A stretch of DNA of 64,000 bases from Bufo bufo (lineage: Eukaryota > Chordata > Amphibia > Anura > Bufonidae), in assembly GCF_905171765.1 (NCBI RefSeq), contig NC_053393.1, forward strand, positions 65,317,371-65,381,370, in the 5' to 3' direction. Position numbers and translations under genes: made by a program. Below, in pieces: positions 21,850 to 34,227 of the stretch. The stretch's first letter is position 1. Every line of letters begins with the position of its first letter. The notes beneath the pieces are model-generated. The model was not told where the DNA came from and searched no databases. It was given only the letters and a program-made list of their open reading frames with translations.

Positions 21850-23110
21850 GCTCAAAATGAGTCTGCAGCGAACGATTATTTTAGCAATCGAGTATTCTAC
21901 CGATTATTTTTACGATTAATCGAGTACTCTAATAAGAAAAAATGTATTCATAGACTGTTTTCCTTTATAAACACTCATCAGACCCCCTGCCATCAGTCCC
22001 CAACACCCTTCGTTCCCCCCCGTGCGATCAGTCCAAGTGCATAATTTCCCCCCAGTGCCATCAGCTCCGTTCCCCCAGTGCCATCAGCTCTACTATCCCC
22101 CAGTGCCATCATCTCCCCCCCCGTGCCATCAGCTCTATTCCTTCAGTGCCTTCAGCTCTCCCCCACCCCAGTGCCTTCAGCTCCACTCCCCCAGTGCCAT
22201 TAGCTCTCTTCCACCCCAGTGCCATCAGCTCTCCCCCACCCCAGTGCCATCAGCTTCACTAACCCAGTGCCATCAGCTCTCCCCTACCACAGTGTCATCA
22301 GCTCCACTAACCCAGTGCCATCAGCTCTCCCCCACCCCAGTGCCATCAGCTCCACTCCCCCAGTGCCTTCAGCTCTCCCCACTCAGTTCCATCAGCTCTC
22401 CCCCACTCCATTGCCATTAACTCTACTCCCCCAGTGCCTTCAACTATCCCCACCCAGTGCCATCAGTTCTTACCCACCCGGGTGCCTTCAGCTCTCCCCA
22501 CCCAGTGCCATCAGCTCCACTCCCCCTTGTGCCATAATCTCTCTCCCCTTGTGCCATCGTTTCTGCACCCCTTGTGCCATCGTCTCTGCTCCCCTTGTGC
22601 CATCTCTCCCCTAAGGCCCGGCCACACTTCAGTTAAACCACGGACGCACGGTCCATGAAAGCCCAGCCTGCCCTCCTCCTGACACCCGGAGTGCACAGTG
22701 TCATTAATTGCTATGACGCTGTGCACTCTGGGTGCACGGCCTTAGTCGTGCCTCCACCCCCTCGGTGTCACCAACATACGTTTCCAGCAGGGATGCCGCT
22801 GACACTCCATCGTTCCGCGCTGCTCTGGGCCTGACATCACACAGCGCGTCAGGTCAAGGCGTGCGTACATCAGAAGGTCAGTGCAGCACGGGACCACGGA
22901 CGTGCTGTGGAGTGTCCAGAGGCCCCCTGCTTGAAAGGTGAGTATTCTTAGCGCATTGCGGGCCAGCGGGAGACCACGGAGCGGGAGCAACAGCAAGCGC
23001 TTTACTCTCGCTCTGTGGTCACGTGACACAAACGAATCCTCAATGCAAAAAATTTGCATTGAGGATTTTATTGTGTCGAATTACTCGATTGTCACTGGTC
23101 GGCTATAACA
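21850..23110. mobile_element. dispersed repeat with TCGATTAATCG-type ends
   Basis: The left part has AGCAATCGAGTATTCTACCG and ACGATTAATCGAGTACTC. The right part near 23075-23095 has GAATTACTCGATTGTCACTGG. The two are roughly inverted, as in terminal repeats. The middle holds the minisatellite at 22040-22615 and a GC-rich segment with an inverted GTGCACAGYGTCAT/ATGACGCTGTGCAC pair near 22690-22730. Family unknown; no target duplication identified. Confidence 0.5.
22040..22615 (+). repeat. C-rich minisatellite based on CCCAGTGCCATCAGCTC
   Basis: About 20 imperfect units of roughly 25-33 bp with core CAGTGCCATCAGCTCTCCC. Substitution (CAGTGCCTTCAGC) and length variants are frequent. Two overlapping plus-strand frames stay open across it because of low stop density; I do not regard them as genes. 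Confidence 0.9.
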
Positions 23111-23249
23111 ATGGGTTTGGTTGAAATATCCCATTTCCATCCACTTCAGCCTAATGTCTGTCTGTGGGCACCTTTAGACCCCGATCACTCCTGCATTATG
23201 GCTTCCATATTTAGAAGATCCACAATGGATTTCAACAATCCTACATGAT

Positions 23250-23816
23250 TAGGGATGAGCGAAACCCGAGCTGTGATGTTCGGGTACCTGGACCCGAACC
23301 TCGACTTTTTCACTGAAGTTGGGGTTCGGGTGATTTTAATTTTTTCCATTATAACATGGTTATATCGGAAATTAATAGCATCCTTAAGACAGAATGCAAA
23401 ACAATATGGTCATTTAGGGGTTAAAAAAAACCCTCACCTTATCCACTTGATCGCGCTGCATCAGCTTCTTCTATCTTCTCTGAACAGGACTTGCCAAAGG
23501 ACCTGAGATATGCGCGATAAAGTCACCGCGCTCTCCCACGTGGTGACGTCATCACGCATATCGCAGGTCCTGTTCAGTGAAGATAGAAGCTGCTGCAGCG
23601 CGATCAAGTGGATGAGGTGAGCTTTTTTTTGGGGGGGGGGGGTTAACCCCTAAATGGCCATATTGTTTTGCATTCTGTCTTAAGAATGCTATTATTTTCT
23701 GATATAACCATGTTATAGCGAAAAATAATAAAGTGAAGTTTGGGTCCCCATTGACCAAACCCGAACTTTAACCAAGTTTGGCCGAACCCAAACTTCCATA
23801 GGTCCGCTCATCCCTA
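23250..23816. mobile_element. hAT-type MITE with diverged 8-bp flanks
   Basis: Ends TAGGGATGAGCG and CGCTCATCCCTA are inverted. The flanks TACATGAT (23242-23249) and TTCCTGAT (23817-23824) match at 6 of 8 positions, fitting an old 8-bp duplication. The interior is a palindrome of about 390 bp (CCACTTGATCGCGCTGCA and its complement) homologous to the one inside 8692-9394, though the ends differ. Non-coding. Confidence 0.75.
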
Positions 23817-24341
23817 TTCCTGATCTGTCTTTCTATTTTCTTTTCCTGGAGAGAATACAGCAGCTTGCCATTCAATTTTGGGCCTCAAAAAGCAATGGAA
23901 ATCTGAAAGAAGTGAATACAGACAAACATCAGCATAAAGAGGACAGCTTTATGGTCAGTGCTGCCCCTGGCATAGAGAAGGAAGAACAAAGGGAGAATGC
24001 AATTTTTCTACATACAAGCCTTGGGCAGAGAGCCCTGGGTCCACCGAGAGCTGTCTTCTACTAAAGCCATTTGCTAAGGCTATTATTATGTTTGCATTTT
24101 TCCCATTATTTAAAAATAACATATAAATACCATACCACAAAGGGTAGCCCCTAAGAAAAACAGCAACTTAACGTTATCTTGGAGTAAAAAAAATATATTC
24201 CGCTTCTGAGAAGGTAATTTTGCCCATTATTTTATTGGTACGTGGCAAATTTTATGCTTTGGGTGTATAGCAAAAATTGTGTGGTACCATGCTAGCCAGA
24301 GAAATCTATGTGATGTTAAATACTTTTGCTTTAAAAAAAGA
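23817..24341. other. no gene recognised
   Basis: No ORF, repeat or motif that I can name; possibly single-copy intergenic DNA. Confidence 0.4.
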
Positions 24342-24540
24342 TTAAAGGGGTATTCCAGTTAGATTAAGTTATCCCCTATCCACCTGATAACTACTAGATT
24401 GGTGGAAGTCCTACTGCTGGGACCTACACCAATCACTAGAACAGGGGATCCGTAAACCCCCCCCCCCCCCTTCCCCTGAAATGAACGGAGCAGCCGGTTG
24501 GGCATGCCGCTCCATTCATTTCTATAGGAATTCCAGAGAT
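24342..24540. mobile_element. T2/Kolobok-type MITE, one end only
   Basis: It starts TTAAAGGGGTATTCCAGTT like the element at 60173-60542 and continues with ATCCCCTATCCACCTGATAA. A C-run and the CCGCTCCATTCATTTCTAT word follow. No matching right end is present, so it looks truncated near 24540. Confidence 0.55.
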
Positions 24541-24859
24541 AGCCTTTATTGGCTTTCCAGAATTATTCTGTTTGTAAGCTTTCAGAGCACAGAGGTTCCT
24601 TCATCAGGCAGGGTACAACTGAATGTGTTGGGTGAGACTGAGAATGTTCTATCCCCTGTCCATGGTGCTGAAGCAACAAACTGAAGCCTATCATGGCTTC
24701 CTCTCTCTGCTTCCTTAAAGTGGAATATTTTCAATGTCATAGAAACATGTCAGATGTTTTAATCACCGGTAGGTCAAGGTCTGCTGAAACGAAGGGTCAG
24801 AATCTCCCAGCAAGGCACTGTGTCACTTCAACTGTGATTGGCTTTCAGAGTACAGTCAC

Positions 24860-25482
24860 TGTACATTACATTACTTATCCTGTACTGATCCTGAGTTACA
24901 TCCTGTATTATACTCCAGAGCTGCACTCACTATTCTGCTGGTGCAGTCACTGTGTACATACATTACTTATCCTGTACTGATCCTGAGTTACATCCTGTAT
25001 TATCCTCCAGAGCTGCACTCACTATTCTGCTGGTGGATTCACTGTGTACATACATTACTTATCCTGTACTGATCCTGAGTTACATCCTGTATTATACTCC
25101 AGAGCTGCACTCACTATTCTGCTGGTGGAGTCACTGTGTACATACATTACTTATCCTGTACTGATCCTGAGTTACATCCTGTATTATACTCCAGAGCTGC
25201 ACTCACTATTCTGCTGGTGGAGTCACTGTGTACATATATTACTTATCCTGTACTGATCCTGAGTTACATCCTGTATTATACTCCAGAGCTGCACTCACCA
25301 TACTGCTGGTGGAGTCATTGCGTATATACATCTTGTACTGATTCTAAGTTACATCCTGTATTATACTCCAGAGCTGCACTCACTATTCTGCTGGTGGAAT
25401 CACTGTGTACATACAGCATATCACACTACTTATTCTGTACTGATCCTGACTTACAGTTCCTGTTATACTCCAGAGCTGTATT
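24860..25482 (+). repeat. 92-bp tandem repeat, six to seven copies
   Basis: Unit of 92 bp with the words TACATTACTTATCCTGTACT, GATCCTGAGTTACATCCTGT, ATTATACTCCAGAGCTGCAC and TATTCTGCTGGTGGAGTCAC. The first four units are nearly identical; the later ones carry deletions. Since 92 is not a multiple of three, the open frames through it cycle and are not genes. Fragments recur at about 25700-25765 (inverted) and 58640-58665. Confidence 0.95.
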
Positions 25483-27120
25483 AAAAAATTCTGCAAACTG
25501 TCATTGACAATAGCCAATGCACACGCGCACGCACATACACACACCTCTGCAAGAGGCACTTACTTTTTCCAGCATTAGAATAGCGTACACTGTCTGGTAT
25601 AACGGCTGCACTGACCACAATGCAAATAACCAGAGCAATTTCTGTGCAGATATTCAGCCACAAAACAATGCTGTGAGATTTCAAGATGGCTGCAGAATTA
25701 TAAATGCAGCTCTGCAGTATAATACAGGATGCGTTTGAGAATCACTATAAGATAAGTAATGTAATGTACAGGTATACAAAAAGGTGCACAGTAGAGGAAG
25801 ACAAAAGAATAAAAAACCACCACCAGGAACGTGATCTGTAGATACAAGTATTGAGAAGATGTTGCTATTATCAAGTCACTCTGGTTCATATCATATAACT
25901 ACCAAACCAGCAGGGGTGACTATAATTACAGAACATATCGAACAGTCTAATAGATAAATATTAGAGGTAATAGACAATAATGGGCCTCAGCAACTTCTCA
26001 ATGTAAGGATGATGTCTCCTGCATCTGAATGCACACAACGGGGTACCTACATGGGGATCGGTAAGGTCCCACCACAGTCAACATTGGCAGCAGAAGGTCT
26101 GTGGGGCCTAGTTCTAGGAGGTATTTTTGGGGGCAGAAGTTGGACCATCAACTTTTGTCCAAAGGGAAAGGGGCTTATTTATCGGGGATAACCACATCAC
26201 AGATGGTCGGTAAAAGGTCCATCTGGTAGGATCAAACGCAGAGCAGTCACCAGGTTCGGGAGCCACATACACAGTAAGACTGTGACAACCTGAGTGCTAC
26301 TTAACTGTACGCAGCTGGCTTTGCTTTATTTTCAATACCAACCATTTTGTCATGTTATATTCTCAACGTATTTGCCGCTGCAGCTACAGACAGAAATTCA
26401 ATTTACTTGATATCAGCCATTTTATCCATGCAGACTGTGAGATATATACATAGCCGGAGGGTCCTGCATCGCTTATTAAATGGCTGCTGGCTCCTTGAAA
26501 TGATGTTAGGTATAATAGAAACAGGCAGTGTAGCATTTAAACTGAGTTTTAGCCTCTGTTCTTGCAGACGATCAGAGGTAAAAGCTCAGCCCGCAGGTTT
26601 GTGAAATTAGCACATCTGAAACGCAGCAGTGAAGATCCTGACAAGAGCCGTATTACTCGTGTGATGCCTAAATCACTGTGAAGACCAGGGGCAAGGCTGG
26701 AGTCTTAAATGATCAAGGGCACGAGTCCCAAAACATGTGCTTTACCCCCCTCATCCCCAAAATATATATCCAGCCTATTAGATAGCAGGCTTTGCTTCAT
26801 GTATGGTAGTGTACCTCGACAAAATGTGGCCACCAAATATTGATCAGAAACCAGGTTTAGTCAGTGAGAAGTGAATATAGAAGCTATATGCAGTGACTCA
26901 CAGGGAACATCTCTAACTGGAGTTAAACGCATTCCCTTTTCTTCTCTATCAAGGCCCAGACCACCATGACAGCTTCTTCTAACCATGGGCCATCACTGTA
27001 CACAAACTCCCTATCGTGCTGTTATCCCGATGCCCCATCATTGCACTACTGGTGTCACCCTTTGTGCCCCACAAATTATTAGTGCCTCCACAGTAATAAT
27101 GCCTCTTTGCGCCCCTCACT
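25483..27120. other. no gene recognised
   Basis: A short imperfect CA/CG-rich run lies at 25517-25543. An inverted fragment of the 92-bp repeat lies at about 25700-25765. The remainder shows nothing recognisable. Confidence 0.4.
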
Positions 27121-27544
27121 GGCTACTTTCACATTAGCGTTTTTTGCGGAACCGCCATGGATCGGCAAAAACGCTTCTGTTACAATAATACAACAGCATG
27201 CATCCATCATGAACGGATCCATGACATTGAAAGTCAATGGGGGACAGATCCGTTTTCTATTGTGTCAGAGAAAACTGATCCGTCCCCATTGACTTACATT
27301 GTGTGCCAGGACGGATCCGTCTTGCTCAGCACTACATGGCAGACAGAAAAAACGCTGCAGGCAGCGTTTTGGTGTCCACCTTCAGAGCGGAATGGAGACT
27401 GATCGGAGGCAAACTGACACACTCTGAGTGGCTTATTTTCCATTCAGAATGCATTAGGGCAAAACTCATCCGTTTTGGACCGCTTCTGAGAGCCCATGAC
27501 GGATCTCAGAAATGGAAAGCCAAAACGCTAGTGTGAAAGTAGCC
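27121..27544. mobile_element. PIF/Harbinger-like foldback MITE
   Basis: Ends GGCTACTTTCACATTAGCG and CGCTAGTGTGAAAGTAGCC are inverted. The flanks (ACT left, TTA right) do not match, so the target duplication has decayed or the family differs. The interior has CGGATCCATGACATTGAAAG-type words and inverted CCGTTTTSTATTG arms. Non-coding. Confidence 0.65.
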
Positions 27545-28270
27545 TTAGCAGTATAAAATATACCACTTTTTGTACCCCACATAAGAGTCCTCTTTTGAGT
27601 ACCCACACAGTAATATGCCCTTTACAAAGTTATACTTGCTCTCCTTTTAAGTTTCCCAACATTTCTATTTGCACCCCCAAAGTAAGTCTTGATATGGGAC
27701 TGGTCTCTTTAAGGACAGACCAAGGCTGCTTCCAAGGCATCACACTGAGGCAGCCAGAATCCTACTCCTTACTGATGAGGGGAAAGTACCCCGAAACAAC
27801 TGTTTACAGATGAAGATTTGGCTTGGCTATATTCCCTTGTTAAATGCCAAGGCTTGTTGGAAAGTTGGATCTTGACTCATAGGGAGACACTTCCTATAGG
27901 TGGTGCTGGTGAGATGGTCCTTTTTCTTGGAAGATACCTCTCCATATGTGGCAGGCGCAGCACTATGAAGTCCCTTTTGTGCTGTGGCATTAGAAGAATT
28001 TAATTCCTCTAGCGCCGTTCTATGGAAACAGTTGGTTTAAAGAGCACACAAAATGCTTCAAACAACTTCTTTATTAACTTCAACTTTTCTTCATATAACA
28101 CTGCCGCCTCCGCAGCAGATAGTCCATGTAGAAAACACGTGTTGCATAAAGATTCATAAAATGGCGGTATGCATAAGATAGTGGTTCAACTGTTCAATCT
28201 TGTCATTCAACATAAAATGGTGGATATATTTCTCTCTTGAGTATCTGTACTCTCACTTTAAGTTATTTAA
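27545..28270. other. no gene recognised
   Basis: No repeat ends or coding motif. A GGTGGTGCTGGTGAGATGGTCC word near 27900 has a similar copy near 29320, so part may belong to an unassigned repeat. Confidence 0.35.
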
Positions 28271-28505
28271 GGGTCCATTCACAAGTCTGCAAATGGGTCT
28301 GCATCCGTTCCACAATATCGGGAACGGGTGCGGACCCATTCATTCTCAATGGGGCAGGAATGGATGCGGAGAGCACACTATGTGGTCTCCGCATCTGCAT
28401 TTCCGGAGCGCGGCCCTGAACTTCTGGGCTTCGGCGGACAAGAACAGGCAGTTCTATGGGGGTGCCAGCGTATCCGCAATACACTACGGACGTGTGAATG
28501 AACCC
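28271..28505. mobile_element. PIF/Harbinger-type MITE, 235 bp
   Basis: It is flanked by TAA (28268-28270 and 28506-28508). Ends are GGGTCCATTCACA and the inverted TGTGAATGAACCC. The interior contains CGCATCTGCATTTCCGGA-like words. The exact TAA duplication supports the call. Confidence 0.8.
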
Positions 28506-30486
28506 TAAGCACTTTATGATCTCTCTGAGAGGTATATCTGAGGTCTAACTAATAGTTTACTTGCTGAATTTGGTTGCAATTTGCAGTTAGCAGTAACTAT
28601 TTGCAGATTGGTTGAGTATGATCTGGTCCGATTGTATGCAATTTAGATTGCAATATGGAATTTGAATTTGGATTGTGAACTTTGTAGTTTTCAATTGTAT
28701 GGTATTTGCAATTGGTGGAACTGTAAGTAAACACACATATTGTATAACTGGTTCAGTATACAGTTCTAATCACTATATTAACAGTAGGAACATTATATAA
28801 CTGTATACCTATTTTGGCCTCTCTGCTTCCATAAAACACAGCTCTTATTGGAGTGAATGTCTGTTCAGATCTCTCTCTGGTGAATAATAATTTCTAGCAG
28901 CTCCTGCTAGGGAATTTTCCAAACAGGCTATGTGTGAGGCTGGCTGTGATTGGTCTAGACTCCAGACCAGCAACAACAGTTTAACTCTATGCTTTCTGTT
29001 GTTTCTGCTGTCTCTTTGAGCTTGCCTTACATTATATAATGAATCTTAAAGGCATACTATCTTTTCCGCTTCGGTGAACACAAAATATAACAGTTATATG
29101 ACATCAAAACATGAAGTCACTGTAAATAACTCTGCTTTTGTCTTTAACACACAAACATAGGAACTGTAATAAGGTTTTTGGCAGGTCTAGCTGTATAAAC
29201 ATATAAACTATGTTAGCAACCTAGGACAGGTCTTAGTTGGCCAGCTACACTATACCCTGGAGCAAGTCCTGTAAGTCTCCATAGGGGACTAGTCTCATTA
29301 AGGGAGGACTTTTAATAGGTGGCGCTGGTTAGATGGTTCTCTTTCTTGGGAGATACCTCTTTGCTCACCCAGAAGATAAAAATACCCTAAAGTAATAATC
29401 ACCTTTACGTGGCAGAAAACTGCCCCCATAAGTAAGAATTTCTCTTTGCATTGCTGTTGTATCCCCCATACAATGATAGTGCCCCTATAATAAACCCAGT
29501 ACTTACCTAACACCGTTCCAATGGCTCCCTGGTCTAGTATTCAACTATATCCTTGCTGAATGTGGTGACTCCCCAGGGATACAGTGTACCAGGAAAACGA
29601 TATAGGACAGGTGGCCACAGGTACAAATGACGCCACTGGTGAAGCCTCTGTGTGGTCAGAACAAAATAGAGTTTGCAAGGCAGTCTGCGAAAAATTCATG
29701 TTCTTTGAAGCAGACGGATGAAGCAGAGGCCATGGTGGAAAAACCAGTCCCCATAATGCCAGCATAGATAATACTCACAATACACACAAACATGTATACA
29801 CCACAAGGGGACATCTTCTGGCCTCCCTGCATCCCTGCTTAATAATAACTATACAGGGAACCATGTTCTTCATGTGCTGCCATTGCAGCAGCCTGCAGAG
29901 GGAAAGCTGGGAGGAGGGGAATGGTAATTGTGGCACTGATGGTGGTTCCCGGTGGTTGTCCTCACTCAAACTCTCTCTGGGGCCGTGCAGTGATTGGAGG
30001 GCACACCCTTTCTTTCTTTGGGGCACACTCTAGACTTTTGGGGTCTACTGTCTGATGGTGGCTGGGGTGCCCTTGATTGTGGATGGTTGGCATGGTGCAA
30101 AGCAGGAGAGCAGGTATGGATGGGGCAGGGTCGGATTGCGAACTTAAACTGGCAGTAAAGTAAAGCAGTAACTAATGTTGAGACTATCAGATCTTTATGA
30201 ACCTGGCTGGTGGCTATGAAGAGAACTTGGATGGCCTACTAGGCAATGGTCCACCAGGAAATATCCCTGTAGGGATTAAGGCCAGATTGCCCCTGGATGG
30301 AGGGTCAGGGAATGTGGGTGGAGTCAACGACCAAGCCCATTTGGTTGCAATAAACAAAGTCTCTCTTTACTGAATAGATAATGGGAGTAGTAGTTCATAT
30401 AGCAGCAAATGGCACAGTTCTGCAGTATGTTACAGAGCAGGATTCTCCCAGTAGTTCTGTATAAGCAGTATATGATGGTGGTCACT
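28506..30486. other. no gene recognised
   Basis: AT-rich sequence with short ORFs only. A G/T-rich segment with recurring ATTTGCA/TTGCAATT words lies at 28570-28720. No coding evidence. Confidence 0.4.
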
Positions 30487-31505
30487 TTAACCCCTTAAGG
30501 ACCAGGGCATTTTCCATTTTTGCATTTTCATTTTTCACTCCCCGCTTTCCCATAGTCCTAACTTTTTTTATTTTTCTATTCTATTATTTTTCGCGGGACA
30601 AGTTATACTTTCTGATGGCACCCTTTACGGTTGCATACCATGTAGTAGGAAGCGGAAATAAAATTTCAAATGGTGTAGAATTGGGAAAAAAATGAATTCT
30701 GATAAAGGTTTTTATTTTTACACTGTACACTATGTGGTAAAATTGACCTGTTATCTTTATTTTCCAGGTCAGTACGGTTACAACGATACCACACTTGTAT
30801 AATTTTTCTTGCGTTTTAATACTGAAAAAAATAATTAATCCTTTGATATTCTGCCCCTATAACTTTTTTGTAGTTATGTGTACGGGCAAATTTTTTGCGG
30901 AACAATCTGTTCTTTTCAGTGAAACCAATTTGAAATGTGTGCGACTTTTTGATCACTTTTTATTAAAAAATTATTGGGTAGTTGAACTGACAAAAAATGT
31001 CAAATTGGCTTGTTCTTTTTTTCCCGTTAGGCCATTTGCTGCATGCCATTAATATTGTTATATTTTAATTGTATGGGCATTTTTGCATGCGGCGATGCTC
31101 ATGATGTTAATTTTTTTTATTGGTTAAGTATTTTTATTTTAAGGAAAGGGGGGTGATTTGAAAAAAAAATTTTTTTATATTTGTAAAAAGAAATTTTTAC
31201 TTTTTTTAAGTCACCTTGGGTGACAAAAACTGTCAATCATTAGATTGCCCGTTGTGTTCATTGATGGCTATATAGACATCATTGAACACTTCATTTGCAC
31301 TATACCAATACAATGCTGCCACCTAGAGGCCTGTATTGGTACATTCCTGAAATTGGCACCGTAGCCTGCCTAAGGCTTCGGGCTATTTCAGTAATGTAAC
31401 AGGTTCCCCCGATCTCAGTCGGGGAAAGCTGTTACCGGAGTGGAAGCCATGTTTAGGGATCGGACTTCCGCCGTACATATACGGCGGTGGTCCTTAAGGG
31501 GTTAA
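30487..31505. mobile_element. TTAA-flanked DNA element, about 1.0 kb
   Basis: It starts TTAACCCCTTAAGGACC and ends GGTCCTTAAGGGGTTAA, a perfect 17-bp inverted terminal repeat that includes TTAA. It belongs to the same family type as 15341-18125 and 3005-4580. It contains CAATACAATGCTGCCACCTAG and T-rich stretches. No transposase. TTAA targets fit piggyBac or Kolobok. Confidence 0.85.
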
Positions 31506-33422
31506 GTTCACTTTGCAATCTTCCCAAGTAACTACAGGTGTGCAATTCCGTCCTCATTAACTCTTTCTGCAGTTCCCAGTTGCAGGGTGCACATCTTCCA
31601 GATGGCCAATCCGTCTCAAATTGTGGTGGGTGCCGAAGCAAAATACCCTTTCCACAGCAGTAAAGTCTTTTTTGCCATAAATGTGCAGTACCTTACTGTC
31701 TGCATCCAGCACAGCCTTGATGGTTCCAGACCTTCTGTGGATGTCTGTTCTCCTTCCTGCAGGTTTAGTCTCTCAGTTAAGGTTGTTCTCTGGCAGTTTT
31801 TCAGTTTGCTGTTTCTTGGATCTTGCCTTTATCTTTTCTCAGCTAAAGCACCCTCTCGCCAGGAGGGGGACCAACCCATCACCCTGGAAACTAGGCTATG
31901 ACTGCCAGTTTTAACTGTTTGTTGTCGATTCACAACCATTTGGGGTGCACAGTGCATAAAGAAATATGTGCTTTTAACATTAAATCACAACATTTGACTC
32001 TTGAAAAACAATGACCTGCATATGACCACAGTCTGTTGTATCCAGAATAGCAGAAATGTATCCAGGAAGCAGCGCCAAACAAAAGGAAGCCAGAAGATGT
32101 AAGAGGACGCTTCAGGAGTCTTCTCATTCCCCCTTCTGCCAGCCAGGTTTAATTACAAAGTGTTTCTTTATAGTCTGTAACCAGAGAGACACTAAACATC
32201 GGTCTGGGGCCCCCAGAGCTAAATTTCAAGTGTCATAGCAAAGGGTTTGAATATTTATGTCCATACAAAATCTCTATATATTTATTTCCTCCTCTGGGCT
32301 CGATTTTGCACTCCTTTCACGTAATGTTTGTGTTTCAGAATGATGGGGAAAACATTTATATATTTTTTATTTTAGCAGAAGGCCACAACCGAACAAAATT
32401 TAAAAAAAGTGAAAGGGTCGGAAGACTTTCTGAATGCACTGCAACTACCAGTCGCACAATGGTTTGGTCGACAGCTATCGAATGTGTATGGCTGTCCTTA
32501 GATATAGCTCAGAGGTAGGGTACTGTTTCCCATGATGCAGCTACTAAGCACACATTCGGCACTGCTACATCTCCTAGTTTGCTGAGCTATATTTCTAAAA
32601 GCTGCCGTCAGTGCGCCCTGCAGATATATCAACAGATCTGAAGGTTTCAGTAAAGCACGAAGCACAAAATCCAGCACTTTAATAATAGCTGATGTTTTAC
32701 AACTGGCTGTAAATGAGAAATTCACAGATGCTGTCGTCGTTTGCAGATTGTGTGGAGAACACTTCCAGAAATGGTTGTGTGCGCCCTCCATTTATCCCAG
32801 TGGGGTGCACAAAACAGCATCTCTCAGAATACCAGCTCGCTGCTGCATTCTTTACACGTGGAAGCATCTGCTATTTTTACGTCCTTCTGACAATATAAAT
32901 CTCAGAAAACAATACTAATTTAGGAAGAAGAGCGAGGCGCGAGCCGAGGGCCCGGCTCTCGGAGAAAGGATTGGAGAGCTGACAAGATAAATTCTCGAGA
33001 ACTTACAGAAGGAAAGTTATAGATGAGGCCGGAGACTGAAATCACATTCTTGCTGCAGAGAATACGAAGCAGCCAGGGAAACCCCCCGAGGCCCTTCCGG
33101 CAATGCGAGGCTCCCTAACATAGTGCCGGAGTTATAAAACACCTCACTGGCGAAAAGGATGCGAACACCTAGACATCTCATATATCTCATCTTATATCAC
33201 AACCATGGGCAGAGTCTCCACTTTTCAATAAGATCTAAAACAGCTGCATACATTCACTGACACAAAGCAGAGGTTAGGGCTTTGTGAGGAACAGTCAAGT
33301 TCTTCCACGCCAATTTCTTTTTCTATGGACCTTGCTTTATGAACATTCCCATCTTAAAAGGGGATAGCATATAGCTAGACTATGTCATCATTAAATTATC
33401 GGTGGGATCTGAGCTTAGGGAT
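31506..33422. other. no gene recognised
   Basis: No ORF with a recognisable domain. The segment 32900-33140 is locally GC-rich and without obvious repeats, so it may be single-copy and would be a candidate for a conservation check. Confidence 0.35.
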
Positions 33423-33960
33423 ATATTTTTCATTAGACCCCCAAATCAAACCCCCAAGCTCCATCAGACCTTCATCAGACCCCCAAGCTCCTTCAGACCT
33501 CAGATCAGACCTTCATCAGACCCCCAAGCTCCATCAGACCTTCATCAGACCCCCAAGCTTCATCAGCCTCGGATCAGAGCCCCCAACCTCCACCATTCTC
33601 AGATAAGAGCCGCCCCCCAGCTTTAGATCAGGCATTAAAAAAAGAAAAACTAACTTAATTTGCTCCAGATGGCGCTGCCACTCTGCAGATCCAGGACTTA
33701 CTGCTCTTCTTCTGGCCCGCGCTGCACTGTGACCTGACATCGCACAAAAGCAGGTCATAGTGCGCGCCTACATCCTGATGGTGAATGTAGTCAGGACACA
33801 GTGCGGAGCATGGCCTGGAAGAAGACCAGGGAGGGTGAGTATAGCCGATGCAACACCACCCTCACCTCCTTCCATAATGGAAGCGGTCATTAGCATTTGG
33901 CCTATAAGACGCACTGCCATTTCCCCCCCACTTATGCGTCTTATAGTCTGAAAAATATGA
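33423..33960. mobile_element. repeat with TATAAGACGCAC-type end and internal minisatellite
   Basis: The right end carries CTATAAGACGCACTGCC and CTTATGCGTCTTATAGTCTG followed by AAAAATAT. The left end ATATTTTTCATTAGAC is a plausible decayed inverted counterpart. At 33440-33600 is a small minisatellite of ACCCCCAAGCTCCATCAGAC with about five imperfect units. Family unknown. Confidence 0.5.
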
Positions 33961-34227
33961 TATATGATATTTTTCTAGATAGATAACACAGAATTCATCT
34001 TTCACAGCTTATCTACTCCCTACTGACCTCTGCACAGGTCACAGAGCATGCCTAGAAAACTCTCCAAGAGAAGTCTGCCTCCTGACTATTGTCTCTATGG
34101 CTCATGGTGGCTGTAAAGCATCTCTCTAAATGCTGAAAGCTCAGGGGATGTGATGAACGTGTGATCCTGCAGCTCCCTCACAGTGCACCTCGGAGTCGCC
34201 ATTTAAGCGAGATAAAAGCTTCACAAC

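Noticed and set aside
22022..22614. 130-residue Pro/Ser-rich ORFs
   Set aside because: Low-complexity translation of a C-rich minisatellite with few stop codons in either frame.
24693..25507. Overlapping plus-strand ORFs with repeated YIHYLSCTDPELHPVL
   Set aside because: They come from the 92-bp tandem repeat read in successive frames; no start context or domain.
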